Source: Microvirga sp052114605
GTDB taxonomy: Bacteria > Pseudomonadota > Alphaproteobacteria > Rhizobiales > Beijerinckiaceae
DNA: 64,000 bases
Direction: 5' to 3'
Assembly (NCBI RefSeq): GCF_052114605.1
Contig: NZ_JBFRFB010000005.1
Location: 1 to 64,000, forward strand
The translations under genes and the position numbers were made by a program. Under the pieces are notes generated by a model. It had not been told where the DNA came from and ran no database searches. It saw nothing but the letters and a program-made list of their open reading frames with translations. Shown in pieces: positions 8,777 to 17,665 of this stretch (positions within the stretch are counted from its first letter, which is position 1; each line of letters begins with the position of its first letter).

Positions 8777-8809
8777 AAGCCTTGGCAGGCATGTCTTCTG
8801 CCAAGGCTT
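8777..8809 (+). terminator. perfect 12-bp hairpin after rlpA
   Basis: AAGCCTTGGCAG (8777-8788) pairs perfectly with CTGCCAAGGCTT (8798-8809) around a 9-nt loop, six bases after the rlpA stop. There is no U-run behind it, so it may end transcription weakly or protect the mRNA 3' end. Confidence 0.55.
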
Positions 8810-8891
8810 CACCGTCGGTTCTCGTGGAACTCTGGACGGCCCAGCCTGCTTTTCCCGGTTACTCGTGTCATTGAGAGACCTTGGAAATCGT

Positions 8892-9611
8892 ATGCAAACT
8901 CAGCTGTCGCTGACTGGATTGATCGGTGCTGTCGCGCTCCTGTATGGAGCGACATCAGTGCCTCATGCGGCCTTTGCAAAGGCTGCACGGACGTGGGTCG
9001 ATCCACCGGCCAAACTTGACGCACCAGTTCAACCGCCGACGGCACCCGCTCCCGCCCAAATACCTGCGGCTGAGGCTGTACCAGCAGCACCGGCCCAGCA
9101 GGAGGCGAAGCCCCAATCCCCTGTGCCGGAGAGGCAGCCCGATGCCGCGCCAGCGGTTCGAACCGCCGAGCCGTCGACACGCCGGGAGGATGCCAAGACC
9201 TTCGTCATGAACTACCTGGAGACTTGGTCGAGCCCCAACAGCCGGGCGCTCGATGCAACGGCCGAGCTTTATGCTCCGCGCGTTCTCTACCATGGCCGGA
9301 CGATCGCCCTGGAGCGTGTGTTCAAGCAGAAGCAGCGCTTCGCGCAGCGCTGGCCGGAGCGCGATTATCGTCCGCGGGAAGATGCCATTGGCTCCGAATG
9401 CAATCCGGAGGGCACGGTCTGCAAGGTTCATACGGTCTTCGACTATGTCGCCGCCAACCCCCGGCGTGGCCGTTTCTCCCAAGGTTCCGGCGCCCTTCAA
9501 CTCATCGTCGAGTTCATCGGAAACAAACCCATCATTGTCGCCGAGCACAGCACGGTGATCACCCAAAGCCGTAAGCGGAAGTTAGCCTCGGAGGATGTAT
9601 CGGATGAGTGA
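8892..9611 (+). CDS. exported NTF2-like protein with Pro/Ala-rich linker
   Basis: Starting at ATG 8892, the protein has 239 residues. The N-terminus is a signal peptide or anchor, with a hydrophobic core to about residue 25 ending HAAFAKA. Residues ~35-100 are a low-complexity Pro/Ala/Gln/Glu linker that would span periplasm or peptidoglycan. The C-terminal ~125 residues (from FVMNYLETWSS) look like an NTF2/SnoaL-type cone fold, probably for binding rather than catalysis. A GTG at 8865 is a possible earlier start. It overlaps the next gene by 8 bp, so the two are coupled. Confidence 0.68.
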   Translation: MQTQLSLTGLIGAVALLYGATSVPHAAFAKAARTWVDPPAKLDAPVQPPTAPAPAQIPAAEAVPAAPAQQEAKPQSPVPERQPDAAPAVRTAEPSTRREDAKTFVMNYLETWSSPNSRALDATAELYAPRVLYHGRTIALERVFKQKQRFAQRWPERDYRPREDAIGSECNPEGTVCKVHTVFDYVAANPRRGRFSQGSGALQLIVEFIGNKPIIVAEHSTVITQSRKRKLASEDVSDE

Positions 9612-10773
9612 AATCGACTCGATCCATGATGCTCCGCATCATGACGGCGACCGCAGCCGTCATTGGATTCAGATGCGCGACCGCATGCGCGCGCTGATCC
9701 ACGCGGAGGTCGCGAAGTTCAACCCCACCGATGACGCCCGCCGCGCGTTGGAGCTCATCATCGAATCCTCGGTCCGGCCCTCGGAAGTCGATGGGGAGTT
9801 GAAGCTCACCGTCATCGATCCCGGCGGCGAGCCGCGCACCATCCTGCGCGACGGTCAGGCTAAGCCGTTTACCTTGCAGGATCTGATCGATGAACTTCGT
9901 GCAAGCCATCCAGTCCTCTTCACCACGGCGCGAGGCGAGGACAGGATCGCTCCGCGGCCGCATCCCGAGCCCGCGCCGCAACAAGCCTCCGCACCCCGTG
10001 ACTGGATTAATGTGGGAACTGCGGCATCGGCAGAGAAAGCAGAGTCGTTCCATCGCAAACCGTCTCTGCAGCATTGGCGCAGGCACGGCATTCGCCTTCA
10101 TGCCTGGTCGCGATCCATCCGGAAGAACCTGAGTTCGAAAGCACCCGAAGACAGCGCCGTCCGTTTGGAGGCCGTCAGGCAAAGCCTTGTGCAATCAGGC
10201 GAGCGCGCTGGCGCGTTCTTCGAAGATCTTCGCGAACGCCCGGTCTATCGCCGCCCCGGCTTTGCACTGGGCACGGTGGCGCTTGCTGCCTTGTTAAGCT
10301 TCGGCGCCTTCATGCTCATGAGGGATGGGGATACACGGCAGGCCGACATTGAAGAGCCGATTACCACGGGAGCCGTCACCCCGAGCCGCAGCGTCAGCGC
10401 ATCCGCGAACGCGGCCGCAACTGCACAGGCCTCGCGCCCGTCGGGCTCGCGCGCATTGCGCGGCGTGCCGGATGTTATCGACACCGCTACTTTGTCTCTC
10501 GAAGGCGAAGTTGTGCGTCTGTTCGGCGTCGAATGGGCGCCGGGCGCGGGCAAGCCCGAGGATCTCACGGCTTATCTGCAAGGCCGCGAAGTCTCCTGCG
10601 AACCTGCCGGCAGCAACGACACCTATCGCTGCAAGGTCGGTGAGCAGGATCTCTCCCGCGTCATTCTCTACAACGGCGGCGGCCAGCCGACCGCGGAGGC
10701 GACGCCGGAGCTGAAGGCTGCCTCCGACAAGGCGCGCGAGGCCAAGATCGGCGTGTGGAACAGTCAGCCATAA
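9604..10773 (+). CDS. membrane-anchored protein with degenerate staphylococcal-nuclease-like domain
   Basis: 389 residues from ATG 9604, chosen because GGAGG lies 9 bases upstream; ATG 9595 is too close to it. The N-terminal ~210 residues are cytoplasmic and unassigned. A single transmembrane helix follows near residue 220 (TVALAALLSFGAFMLM), then an Ala/Ser-rich linker. The last ~95 residues fold like a thermonuclease (SNase) OB barrel: VVRLFGVEWAP, LQGREVSCE, RVILYNGGG, ASDKAREAKIGVW. The metal-binding and catalytic Asp/Glu of active SNases appear replaced, so binding rather than cleavage is likely. Forms an operon with the NTF2-like gene. Confidence 0.68.
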   Translation: MSEIDSIHDAPHHDGDRSRHWIQMRDRMRALIHAEVAKFNPTDDARRALELIIESSVRPSEVDGELKLTVIDPGGEPRTILRDGQAKPFTLQDLIDELRASHPVLFTTARGEDRIAPRPHPEPAPQQASAPRDWINVGTAASAEKAESFHRKPSLQHWRRHGIRLHAWSRSIRKNLSSKAPEDSAVRLEAVRQSLVQSGERAGAFFEDLRERPVYRRPGFALGTVALAALLSFGAFMLMRDGDTRQADIEEPITTGAVTPSRSVSASANAAATAQASRPSGSRALRGVPDVIDTATLSLEGEVVRLFGVEWAPGAGKPEDLTAYLQGREVSCEPAGSNDTYRCKVGEQDLSRVILYNGGGQPTAEATPELKAASDKAREAKIGVWNSQP

Positions 10774-10807
10774 AAAAAACGGCCCCGTGCATCGCATGGG
10801 GCCGTTT
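10771..10807. terminator. rho-independent terminator, mainly for minCDE
   Basis: AAACGGCCCC (10777-10786) pairs with GGGGCCGTTT (10798-10807). Read on the minus strand the stem is followed by a run of eight T, making it a strong terminator for the min operon. It sits between convergent genes and may also stop plus-strand transcripts. Confidence 0.85.
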
Positions 10808-10825
10808 GATTGTCGAAGCCAGCAC

Positions 10826-11092
10826 TCAGCGCGCGATGACTGCATCCGGGACCGGGATTTCAACCTCGATCTCGAGAGTCGAGATGTCCGAATCCCGGTT
10901 CATCTTCACCTGAACATTGTCGTGTTCGACCATCACATGGCGACGGACAACGGCCAGGATTTCTTCACGCAGCTGCGCCACCAGGTCGGACTTGCCCCCG
11001 ACGACGCCGCGCTCGTGAGCCAGCAGAATCTGCAGGCGCTCCCGCGCCACAGGCGCCGACGTGCGGCGGTTGAAGAAACTCAGCAGGTTCAT
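10826..11092 (-). CDS. minE: cell division topological specificity factor MinE
   Basis: 88 residues, the usual MinE length. It stimulates MinD ATPase and drives pole-to-pole oscillation so that the division ring forms at mid-cell. The N-terminal membrane-targeting and MinD-binding segment is MNLLSFFNRRTSAPVARERLQILLAHER. The C-terminal topological domain (about 35-88) holds LREEILAVVRRHV and the alternating strands of the dimer. It overlaps minD by 4 bp and is the last gene of minCDE before a strong terminator. Confidence 0.96.
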   Translation of the reverse strand: MNLLSFFNRRTSAPVARERLQILLAHERGVVGGKSDLVAQLREEILAVVRRHVMVEHDNVQVKMNRDSDISTLEIEVEIPVPDAVIAR

Positions 11093-11904
11093 GCGGCCCT
11101 CCGTCCGAACAGTTTACCGAGCAAGCCCTTCTTGTCGGACGGAATGGTCATCTCGACCTTCTCGCCCTTGAGCCTGCGCACTGCATCGAAGTAAGCCCGG
11201 CCCGGCGCGCTTGCCGGATTGTTGAGAGTGACGGGCGAGCCCATGTTCGAAGCCTTCAGAACCTCTTCGCTCTCCGGGATGATGCCGATGAGGGGGATCG
11301 AGAGGATATCGAGCACGTCATCGACCTTCAGCATCTCACCGCGCTCGGCTCGGATGGGGTCGTAGCGGGTGAGCAGCAGGTGCTTCTCGATGCGGTCGCC
11401 CTTCTCAGCCTTCTCGGTCTTCGAGTCGAGCAGGCCGATGATGCGGTCGGAGTCGCGGACCGAGGACACTTCCGGGTTCGTCACGACGACGGCGACATCC
11501 GCATGGCGCATGGCCATGGTGGCGCCGCGCTCGATGCCGGCGGGGCTGTCGCAGATGATCCAGTCGAACTTCTCGCGCAGCTCGTTGAGCACGCGGGCCA
11601 CGCCCTCTTCCGTCAGCGCATCCTTGTCGCGGGTCTGCGAGGCGGGCAGCAGCGAGAGGTTTTCCAGGCGCTTGTCGCGGATGAGCGCCTGGTTGAGCTT
11701 CGCGTCGCCCTGCACCACGTTGATGAGATCGAACACCACACGGCGCTCGGCGCCCATGACGAGATCGAGATTGCGCAGTCCGACGTCGAAGTCGATGACG
11801 ACGACCTTGTCGCCGCCATGCGCGAGCGCCGCGCCCAGAGCTGCCGAGGACGTTGTCTTGCCAACGCCACCTTTGCCGGATGTTACGACCAAGACTTTGG
11901 CCAT
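11089..11904 (-). CDS. minD: septum site-determining ATPase MinD
   Basis: 271 residues. Membrane-associated ParA/MinD-family ATPase that carries MinC to the membrane and oscillates with MinE. The deviant Walker A is SGKGGVGKTTSS near the N-terminus, with the signature Lys before GGVGKT. Switch motifs include VVVIDFDVGLRNLDLVMG and DWIICDSPAGIE. The C-terminal end (KKGLLGKLFGRRAA) is the basic amphipathic membrane-targeting helix. It lies 22 bp downstream of minC and overlaps minE. Confidence 0.97.
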   Translation of the reverse strand: MAKVLVVTSGKGGVGKTTSSAALGAALAHGGDKVVVIDFDVGLRNLDLVMGAERRVVFDLINVVQGDAKLNQALIRDKRLENLSLLPASQTRDKDALTEEGVARVLNELREKFDWIICDSPAGIERGATMAMRHADVAVVVTNPEVSSVRDSDRIIGLLDSKTEKAEKGDRIEKHLLLTRYDPIRAERGEMLKVDDVLDILSIPLIGIIPESEEVLKASNMGSPVTLNNPASAPGRAYFDAVRRLKGEKVEMTIPSDKKGLLGKLFGRRAA

Positions 11905-11926
11905 TGTCGTCTCTCTTTCTCTAGGA

Positions 11927-12643
11927 TCAATCCAGTGTTGTCAGGATGATGGAATCGCCATCCAGGCTGACCTGGACGGGCTGACCGTGAAACTTTGTGC
12001 CGAGATCGTCGGCGGTCTTGTAGAGACCGTCGACCGCGATCAATTCGGCTTCGAACTTTCTGCAGAAGATGCGGGCGCGGGCATTGCCCGTGCAGCCGGC
12101 AATCGCCCGTCCGCGCAAGGAGCCGTAGACGTGGATGGACCCACCCGCCACGATCTCCGAACCGGAAGCGACGGAACCGATCACCGTCACGTCGCCTTCG
12201 GGATGAAGGATCGACTGACCGGAGCGCACCGAGCCCTCGATGAGCAGCGTCTTCTCGGAACCGGGCTGGTAGCCCGCCGCCTCGACGGCAGCGGCGGCTT
12301 CCTCCGCAACGCCGGGCTCGATCTCGCCCGCAGGTTTGCCGCCAGTGATGGCGGGCGGCATGTCGGGTTCGACATTTTCCGGAGCTGCGCCTTCCAGGCC
12401 GATGATGCGGATACTGCGCATCTTGAAGGCGGCGAGCAAAAATTTTAGCTCAGACTTGGATGGCTTGAGGGAGGAGACGTCGGCAATGATAGGCCGTCCG
12501 GTAAAAAACCCGGGCGAGCGTTCTGACACGGCGTCGAGATCCTCCAGCCAGTCCCTCAGGGGCACTTCAGGCGCGAGGACCAGGGCCATGAAGGACCTGC
12601 CACGGAAGCGAAGAGAGGGGCGGGGGCGAACGGCGATGGTCAC
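11927..12643 (-). CDS. minC: septum site-determining protein MinC
   Basis: 238 residues from a GTG start. FtsZ polymerisation inhibitor. The N-terminal domain (about 1-85, RFRGRSFMALVLAPE to SIRIIGLEG) is the FtsZ-inhibiting part. A Pro/Ala-rich linker is followed by the C-terminal right-handed beta-helix (about 135-238) that binds MinD and dimerises, with the family patterns VRSGQSI, DVTVIGSVASGSEIVAGGSIHVYGSLRGRA and ARIFC. First gene of minCDE; the upstream 12644-13029 region must contain its promoter. Confidence 0.95.
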   Translation of the reverse strand: MTIAVRPRPSLRFRGRSFMALVLAPEVPLRDWLEDLDAVSERSPGFFTGRPIIADVSSLKPSKSELKFLLAAFKMRSIRIIGLEGAAPENVEPDMPPAITGGKPAGEIEPGVAEEAAAAVEAAGYQPGSEKTLLIEGSVRSGQSILHPEGDVTVIGSVASGSEIVAGGSIHVYGSLRGRAIAGCTGNARARIFCRKFEAELIAVDGLYKTADDLGTKFHGQPVQVSLDGDSIILTTLD

Positions 12644-13029
12644 GGGAGTTCAAATTCCTTTAATACACCCTGATTTCGTCTCACTATGGTTAATGGACCG
12701 TTAAGAGAGCCGCCCGGCGCTAACAAATTTCTTAAATTCTTGAGCTGCGAGACCCGTCAGCGCTTCCCCAACGAGATGCGATCGATAAGAAATTCCACTC
12801 CTACAAGGAATATAAAGATATAATCTAGCTCTTTATGAGTAGATACTAGCACTTCTTGCGTATTAATTTGAAAACAAAGCTCGATTGACCGCCTATTGGA
12901 TGAGCATAGGATCAACGTTCTTTCGTTTTGCATGCTCGTTTCTTCAAGATTATTTTCACAGAACAGCAGAGAACGGCAAGACGATCGAAACGACAATAAG
13001 CCGAAAGGCATGTCCATGGAGGACGAATA
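12644..13029. other. AT-rich intergenic region between minC and the TAXI gene
   Basis: 386 bp, clearly richer in A/T than the flanking genes. It should hold the divergent promoters of minC and of the TAXI gene, whose ribosome site GGAGGACGAATA is at its right end. An 86-codon minus-strand frame (12757-13017) is present but has no convincing ribosome site or domain; I do not call it a gene. No repeat or RNA gene is recognised. Confidence 0.6.
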
Positions 13030-14217
13030 ATGTCGGATCGCGTTCCTGGTTTTCCTACCCTGCTCAATTCCTTAAGCCGCCTGTCATGCCAAGCCATTCT
13101 CACCGCAGCCGTCCTGGTGTCGGGGCTCGTCGGCGCTTCGGCTCAACCAAGTCCGCCCCCGACGCCGGTTCCTGAGGCCACCCGGGCCAATGCGGGCACG
13201 CTCGGCATCATCTCCGGCGGCGCGGACGGCACCTATATCCGCATCGCCGCCGATCTCGCCAATGTTCTCGATGGCGAGGACCTGCGCATTCTTCCGATAA
13301 TCGGGCGCGGCTCCCTGCAGAACTTGCGCGATATCATGTTCCTGCGCGGCGTCGATATCGGCATCGTGCAGATGGATGCGCGCGAGCAGTTGAAAGCGGA
13401 AGGACTTCAGGACAACGCGGTGCGCCGCCTGCGCTTCATCACGCGCCTCTACAACGAGGAAGTCCACATCATCGCCAACCGCGAGATCACGGATATCCGC
13501 CAGCTCGACGGCAAGAAGGTGAATATCGACAAGGCGGGGAGCGGAACGAACCTGACCTCGCGGCTCATCTTCGACAAGCTCGGAATCAAGCCCGACGTCA
13601 CCACCTTCGATCAGGCGTCATCCTATGCCAAACTGAAATCCGGAGAAATCCAGGCCGCCGTCTATGTGGCAGGCCGACCGGTGCGGGCGATTGCGGAGTT
13701 TCAGACGGAAGGGCGCTTCCATCTTCTCCCCATACCCTTCGAGGGAGAGATCGCGGAAAGCTATTTCCCGGCGCGCTTCGCGAACAACGATTATCCGCAG
13801 CTCGTGGACACGGACAAGCCCGTCGAGACGCTTGCCGTCGGCAGCCTGCTCGCGGTTTTCAACTGGCCGGAAAACTCGGACCGCTACAATCGGGTCAGGC
13901 GCTTCGTGAATGCCTTCTTCTCGCGGTTCGACGAGTTCCTGCAAGGAGGACGCCATCCGAAATGGAAAGAGGTGAACCTTTCTGCCGATGTGCCCGGCTG
14001 GGAGCGCGTGAGGCCCGCCCAGGAATGGCTCGACCGCATGGCGGCCGCCAGCAATTCGCCCGCCCAGGTGCAGAGCTTCGAGAGCTTCATGAACAGTCGC
14101 GGCATCAGCGTTTCCGCCGAGCAGCGCGACACGCTGTTCCGCGAATTCCTCACCTGGCAAAGCGACCGGCAAAACGATCGACCGAGAACGCAGCGACGCA
14201 CCAGCCGCCAGGAATGA
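13030..14217 (+). CDS. TAXI-family TRAP transporter solute-binding protein
   Basis: 395-residue periplasmic binding protein. The N-terminal signal peptide ends near residue 38 (SGLVGASAQ). The mature protein has the TAXI/NMT1-like hallmarks: GTLGIISGGADGTYIRIAADLA, the loop IIGRGSLQNLRDI, DIGIVQMDA, LDGKKVNIDKAGSGTNLTSRLI and AAVYVAGRPVRAI. TAXI proteins feed TRAP permeases, often with dicarboxylates or glutamate, but no TRAP membrane subunit is nearby, so the partner is elsewhere or the protein has a sensing role. GGAGG precedes the ATG. Followed by a coiled-coil envelope gene 67 bp downstream. Confidence 0.87.
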   Translation: MSDRVPGFPTLLNSLSRLSCQAILTAAVLVSGLVGASAQPSPPPTPVPEATRANAGTLGIISGGADGTYIRIAADLANVLDGEDLRILPIIGRGSLQNLRDIMFLRGVDIGIVQMDAREQLKAEGLQDNAVRRLRFITRLYNEEVHIIANREITDIRQLDGKKVNIDKAGSGTNLTSRLIFDKLGIKPDVTTFDQASSYAKLKSGEIQAAVYVAGRPVRAIAEFQTEGRFHLLPIPFEGEIAESYFPARFANNDYPQLVDTDKPVETLAVGSLLAVFNWPENSDRYNRVRRFVNAFFSRFDEFLQGGRHPKWKEVNLSADVPGWERVRPAQEWLDRMAAASNSPAQVQSFESFMNSRGISVSAEQRDTLFREFLTWQSDRQNDRPRTQRRTSRQE

Positions 14218-14284
14218 TCACCCAACTGGACCTGAGGCCAAAGTCTGCCCTTCAAGCCTTTGGCATTGTCCCAGGAGGTCCGCC

Positions 14285-15778
14285 ATGAACCGAAGCAAGA
14301 CACCTTCACCGAAATGTCTGGCCGCCGAGTTGCTCGCAGGCGCGTTGCTCAGCCTGTCTTTTCTCGGCCCGGCCCAGGCGCAAGACACCATTCCCGCCAT
14401 TCCCAGCGCAACCGATGCCTATACTCCAGATCGCCTGACACCATCATCGAGCGACCTCGCCAATCTCCTGCCGCTTGTCCTCACCTCGCACGAGCGACGG
14501 AAGCTGGCGGAAAATCTCGAAGCTTCCATTCGCAACGGCGACATGAATGGCGCGCAAAACAACCTGAACTCCGCAATCGAGGTCGGCACGCTCGCCATCG
14601 TTCTCTCCGGTCAATTGAAGAACCCGGACCTTCTCACGACACTCCAGAACCTCGGGATCAAGGGCGATGCTGCGGTGCCGACGGAGCAAGCGGATTCTTC
14701 AGCGAGTTGCAATGCGCCGGTTGCGCTGACGGATCTTCAGGAAGCCATCGACCGGGAGAAGAATTACAGCAGCATAATTTCGCAAACACTGAACGAACTC
14801 ATGCAGGAGAACAACGCGCTCAAGGCACGCTTGGATACGGACAAGGCGGCCCAAGACGCGAAGGTGTCCGACTTGCAGGAGGCACTGCAAAGGGAGCAGG
14901 AAAAGAGCGCGGCTGGGGACCGAGAGCTCGCGGATCTGCGCAGCGACTACCAAGCGCTCCAAGCGGCGCCGGAACAGGCTAAGGCGGCGGCCGCGGCAAG
15001 CGATGCCGAATGGGAAACCCGGCTGCGGGATGAGCGAGGGCAGCGTGAAGCCGCCACCCGTCAGCTCGCCGATATGGAGATGGCGTTGCGGGATGTGCGG
15101 GCGCTCAAGGAAGAGGAATCGATATCGCAATCCGCGCATGTGAGCGAACTCGAAAAAACGCTCGCGCGCACGCAGGCTCAGGGCGAAGTCCTCGCTCAAA
15201 AACTGATCGCGGTGAACAAGGAGCTGAGCGCACTGAAAAGCTCTTACCAGTCGAGCGCCACACCTCTCATGCATCGGATCGAAAAGGCAGGCATGGATGC
15301 GCCGCTGCCTCCAGCCGTCGAGGACACGCAGCCTCGGGAAACCTCAGCACTTTCACAGAGCGATGCGGCCCCCGCGGCGCCGGAAAGCATGCTCCCGACG
15401 CAGAACAACGCCGCTCTCCAAAAACAGAAGGAGCCTGTGCCCGTTGTGATCGCATCCCTGCCCACGAGCCTTGGTCAGATACCGGCGGCTGCGCCGCCTG
15501 CGGATCAGCCGAAGGCTGAGGACCGACTTACGAGCCGGGCCGACGAGCTGCTGCGCAAGGGCGATGTCAGCGGCGCGCGTCTGCTTCTGGAGCGTGCCCT
15601 GGACAACCGCAACGCCCGCGCGGCCTTCCTGATGGGCGAGACCTTCGATCCGAACGTTCTCACAAAACTGCACGTGCTAGGCATCCGCGGCGATGCGTCC
15701 AAGGCGCGGGAATTCTATGGCCAGGCTCTGGCGCTTGGCATGGCCGAGGCGCGGATGAGGATGGAGGCGCTGAAATAA
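14285..15778 (+). CDS. exported coiled-coil protein with duplicated terminal module
   Basis: 497 residues, start fixed by AGGAGGTCCGCC before the ATG. The signal peptide ends near residue 33 (GPAQAQ). A long Ala/Glu/Leu/Gln coiled coil spans roughly residues 150-325, followed by a Pro-rich linker. The segment at ~74-125 (NGDMNGAQ...LQNLGIKGDAA) recurs at ~435-485 (KGDVSGAR...LHVLGIRGDASKA), so the coiled coil is flanked by two copies of one helical, Sel1/TPR-like module. It probably acts as a periplasmic scaffold, perhaps in an operon with the TAXI gene. Function unknown. Confidence 0.75.
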   Translation: MNRSKTPSPKCLAAELLAGALLSLSFLGPAQAQDTIPAIPSATDAYTPDRLTPSSSDLANLLPLVLTSHERRKLAENLEASIRNGDMNGAQNNLNSAIEVGTLAIVLSGQLKNPDLLTTLQNLGIKGDAAVPTEQADSSASCNAPVALTDLQEAIDREKNYSSIISQTLNELMQENNALKARLDTDKAAQDAKVSDLQEALQREQEKSAAGDRELADLRSDYQALQAAPEQAKAAAAASDAEWETRLRDERGQREAATRQLADMEMALRDVRALKEEESISQSAHVSELEKTLARTQAQGEVLAQKLIAVNKELSALKSSYQSSATPLMHRIEKAGMDAPLPPAVEDTQPRETSALSQSDAAPAAPESMLPTQNNAALQKQKEPVPVVIASLPTSLGQIPAAAPPADQPKAEDRLTSRADELLRKGDVSGARLLLERALDNRNARAAFLMGETFDPNVLTKLHVLGIRGDASKAREFYGQALALGMAEARMRMEALK

Positions 15779-15792
15779 AGCAACATTTAGGC

Positions 15793-15843
15793 AAGCATCA
15801 GATGAACCCCAAAAGCGATGTCCACTTTTGGGTCCGATGTTTT
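15793..15843. repeat. palindromic repeat, CCCAAAAG family (copy 1)
   Basis: CCCAAAAG ... CTTTTGGG with outer GCATCAGAT / TCCGATG forms a long hairpin between convergent genes. It shares its core with elements at 43020 and 44017 and touches the stop of the next minus-strand gene. Confidence 0.7.
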
Positions 15844-16099
15844 AGAAGGGGACCCACTCACCGTTTTCGGTGAGGGATTCGACGGCGCGCTCCAGCGCGG
15901 TGCCGGCATCGAGAAGCTGCTGGGCCGTCTGGTGAATCTGGAGCGTCGGACCGGAAAGCGTCGCCACATGCTCCGTCATCGTCCGCACCCGCTCGATGAG
16001 GTCGATCAGATCGGCTGCAAGGGCTGCCCTCTCCTCCGCCTCACCGGCGGCGGGCCGACCTTGCTTCAGGCGCGGGGTGAGAGGGATCACGTTCGTCAT
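15842..16099 (-). CDS. small helical protein of unknown function
   Basis: 85 residues from ATG 16099 (MTNVIPLTPRLKQG); an ATG at 16144 would add 15 residues. Mostly alpha-helical and acidic, with Ala/Leu/Glu heptad-like spacing (EAEERAALAADLIDLIERVR, then SLTENGEW at the end) that suggests a short coiled coil. No signal or membrane segment. Base composition by codon position is that of a real gene. I recognise no family. Confidence 0.55.
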   Translation of the reverse strand: MTNVIPLTPRLKQGRPAAGEAEERAALAADLIDLIERVRTMTEHVATLSGPTLQIHQTAQQLLDAGTALERAVESLTENGEWVPF

Positions 16100-16307
16100 G
16101 TGTTCCAAATTCCGCTTTTGCGCCCTGCGGAGCAATGGATGCAAGCGGCACGATCCACAAGAATCAGCAGCTTTTCGTCAGTCCAAGTGCATTTTCCTAT
16201 GCTCCAGAGCCGCTAGACGTTCGCCTAATGGGCCTTGGCAGGCTCCAGTGCTATTCCTTCGATCCTCATTCTCACGTCATATTTTCCTAAGAAGTCACCG
16301 ATCCATC

Positions 16308-17075
16308 ATGGAACTTTCTACTGTGGCGCTTCTCGCCGCTTCGGGCCTTGCAGCCGGTCTCGTCAACGCGATTGCCGGCGGGGGTACCTTCTTCACCTTC
16401 TCCGCTCTTATGGCCGCAGGCCTACCGCCGGTGGTGGCCAATGCGACGAGCGCGGTGGCGGTGACGCCGGCGAACATCGCCAGCGCATGGGCCTATCGCA
16501 AGGAACTCGCCGCCAATCTCCGCCGCTTCGCCGCGCTCGGCGTGGTAAGCCTCATCGGAGGCCTTGCCGGTGCGTATATTCTCACCGTCACCAACAACGA
16601 GGCGTTCCGCCAGCTCGTGCCGTGGCTTCTTCTGTTCGCCACCGTTCTGTTTGCGCTGAGCCCGCGCATCGTGGCGCTTGCGCGCTCCATCGGCAAAAGC
16701 GAGGGGCACCATCCTTCCACGCGCGCCTGGGCAGCAGGCCTCGTTTTCCAGACAGCGGTTGCCACCTATGGCGGCTTCTTCGGCGCGGGCATGGGCATCG
16801 TGATGCTGGCGGCACTCGCCATCACCGAGGGCGATGACTTCCATCTCATCAATTCGGCAAAGCATCTCTGCTCGACCGTGATTCAGCTCGTCGCCGTAGT
16901 ATTGTTCATCTTCGCCGGGCTCGTGAGCTGGCACGAGACGATCATCGTCGGCGTTGCGTCTATCCTCGGTGGTTATCTCGGCGTTCATTTCGGACGCAAG
17001 ATGCCGCCTCAGGTGATCCGCTGGCTCGTGATCGGCGTCGGCGCCGCACTGACACTGTATTTCTTCATTCGTTAA
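16308..17075 (+). CDS. TSUP-family (TauE/SafE) membrane permease
   Basis: 255 residues from ATG 16308. About eight transmembrane helices in two half-repeats. Typical TSUP patterns are GLAAGLVNAIAGGGTFFTFSALMAAGLPPVVANATSAVAV in the first repeat and YGGFFGAGMGIVMLAAL in the second. The family moves sulfur-containing or small organic anions (sulfite, sulfoacetate, taurine-derived) out of or into the cell. With cysK and the YeeE-like permease within 3 kb, a sulfur substrate is plausible but not shown. The frame continues upstream of the ATG without family similarity, so the downstream start is used. Confidence 0.85.
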   Translation: MELSTVALLAASGLAAGLVNAIAGGGTFFTFSALMAAGLPPVVANATSAVAVTPANIASAWAYRKELAANLRRFAALGVVSLIGGLAGAYILTVTNNEAFRQLVPWLLLFATVLFALSPRIVALARSIGKSEGHHPSTRAWAAGLVFQTAVATYGGFFGAGMGIVMLAALAITEGDDFHLINSAKHLCSTVIQLVAVVLFIFAGLVSWHETIIVGVASILGGYLGVHFGRKMPPQVIRWLVIGVGAALTLYFFIR

Positions 17076-17196
17076 CAGCGGTTAACGGCATTCCGTAATT
17101 TCTCGCGTGCTTCGCGCATTTTGCGGAGAGCTGCCCGATTCACGCCATAAGCATCCGTCTTTCTGTCGCTGCTTGATTCCAGACATTTCGAAAAGG

Positions 17197-17649
17197 ATGA
17201 ACTCAGTGGCCGATTCTCAGAAACTGGCAGGACTCGACGGCATGGCATCGGTGAGCGCGCTCGGCCTGCGGTGGGCCGCTTTGCGCGGCATGCTGAACTC
17301 GCCTCTCATACTGGGCGAGGAGCAGCGCCCATTGCGTGATGAATTGCTGCACGAACTCAGCACAGTCGAGCAGGATTTCAGCACGCTGCAATCCCGCAAC
17401 CCAGCGGAAATTTCCGCGAAGGTCGACATCGCGAAATCCGCTTTGCGCGAGAAGCTGGATGGCAGCGAGCTGTGGATGCTCGACCTGCTCGACAGCATCC
17501 AGGCCGATCTTCACGGCCTGACCGCGAAAGCCTCGAACGGCGCGCAGGCCACGCGCCCGCCGGTCAATCTCTCCCGCACGCATCAGCAGCGGCCCGATGA
17601 AAGCGCGACACCCGCAGCGCAAGACAACGGAACGCCGAACGCGGCTTAA
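17197..17649 (+). CDS. hypothetical cytoplasmic helical protein
   Basis: 150 residues from ATG 17197, preceded by AAAAGG. Predicted to be helical in the first ~115 residues (LRDELLHELSTVEQDFSTLQ, VDIAKSALREKL, WMLDLLDSIQADLHGL). A polar, Pro/Gln/Ala-rich disordered tail follows. No signal peptide, membrane helix or known motif. Convergent with cysK. Confidence 0.6.
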   Translation: MNSVADSQKLAGLDGMASVSALGLRWAALRGMLNSPLILGEEQRPLRDELLHELSTVEQDFSTLQSRNPAEISAKVDIAKSALREKLDGSELWMLDLLDSIQADLHGLTAKASNGAQATRPPVNLSRTHQQRPDESATPAAQDNGTPNAA

Positions 17650-17665
17650 TGCACCCTAAACGACG

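Noticed and set aside
12757..13017. 86-codon minus-strand frame in the minC upstream region
   Set aside because: AT-rich intergenic DNA, no ribosome site, no domain, and it would overlap both promoters.
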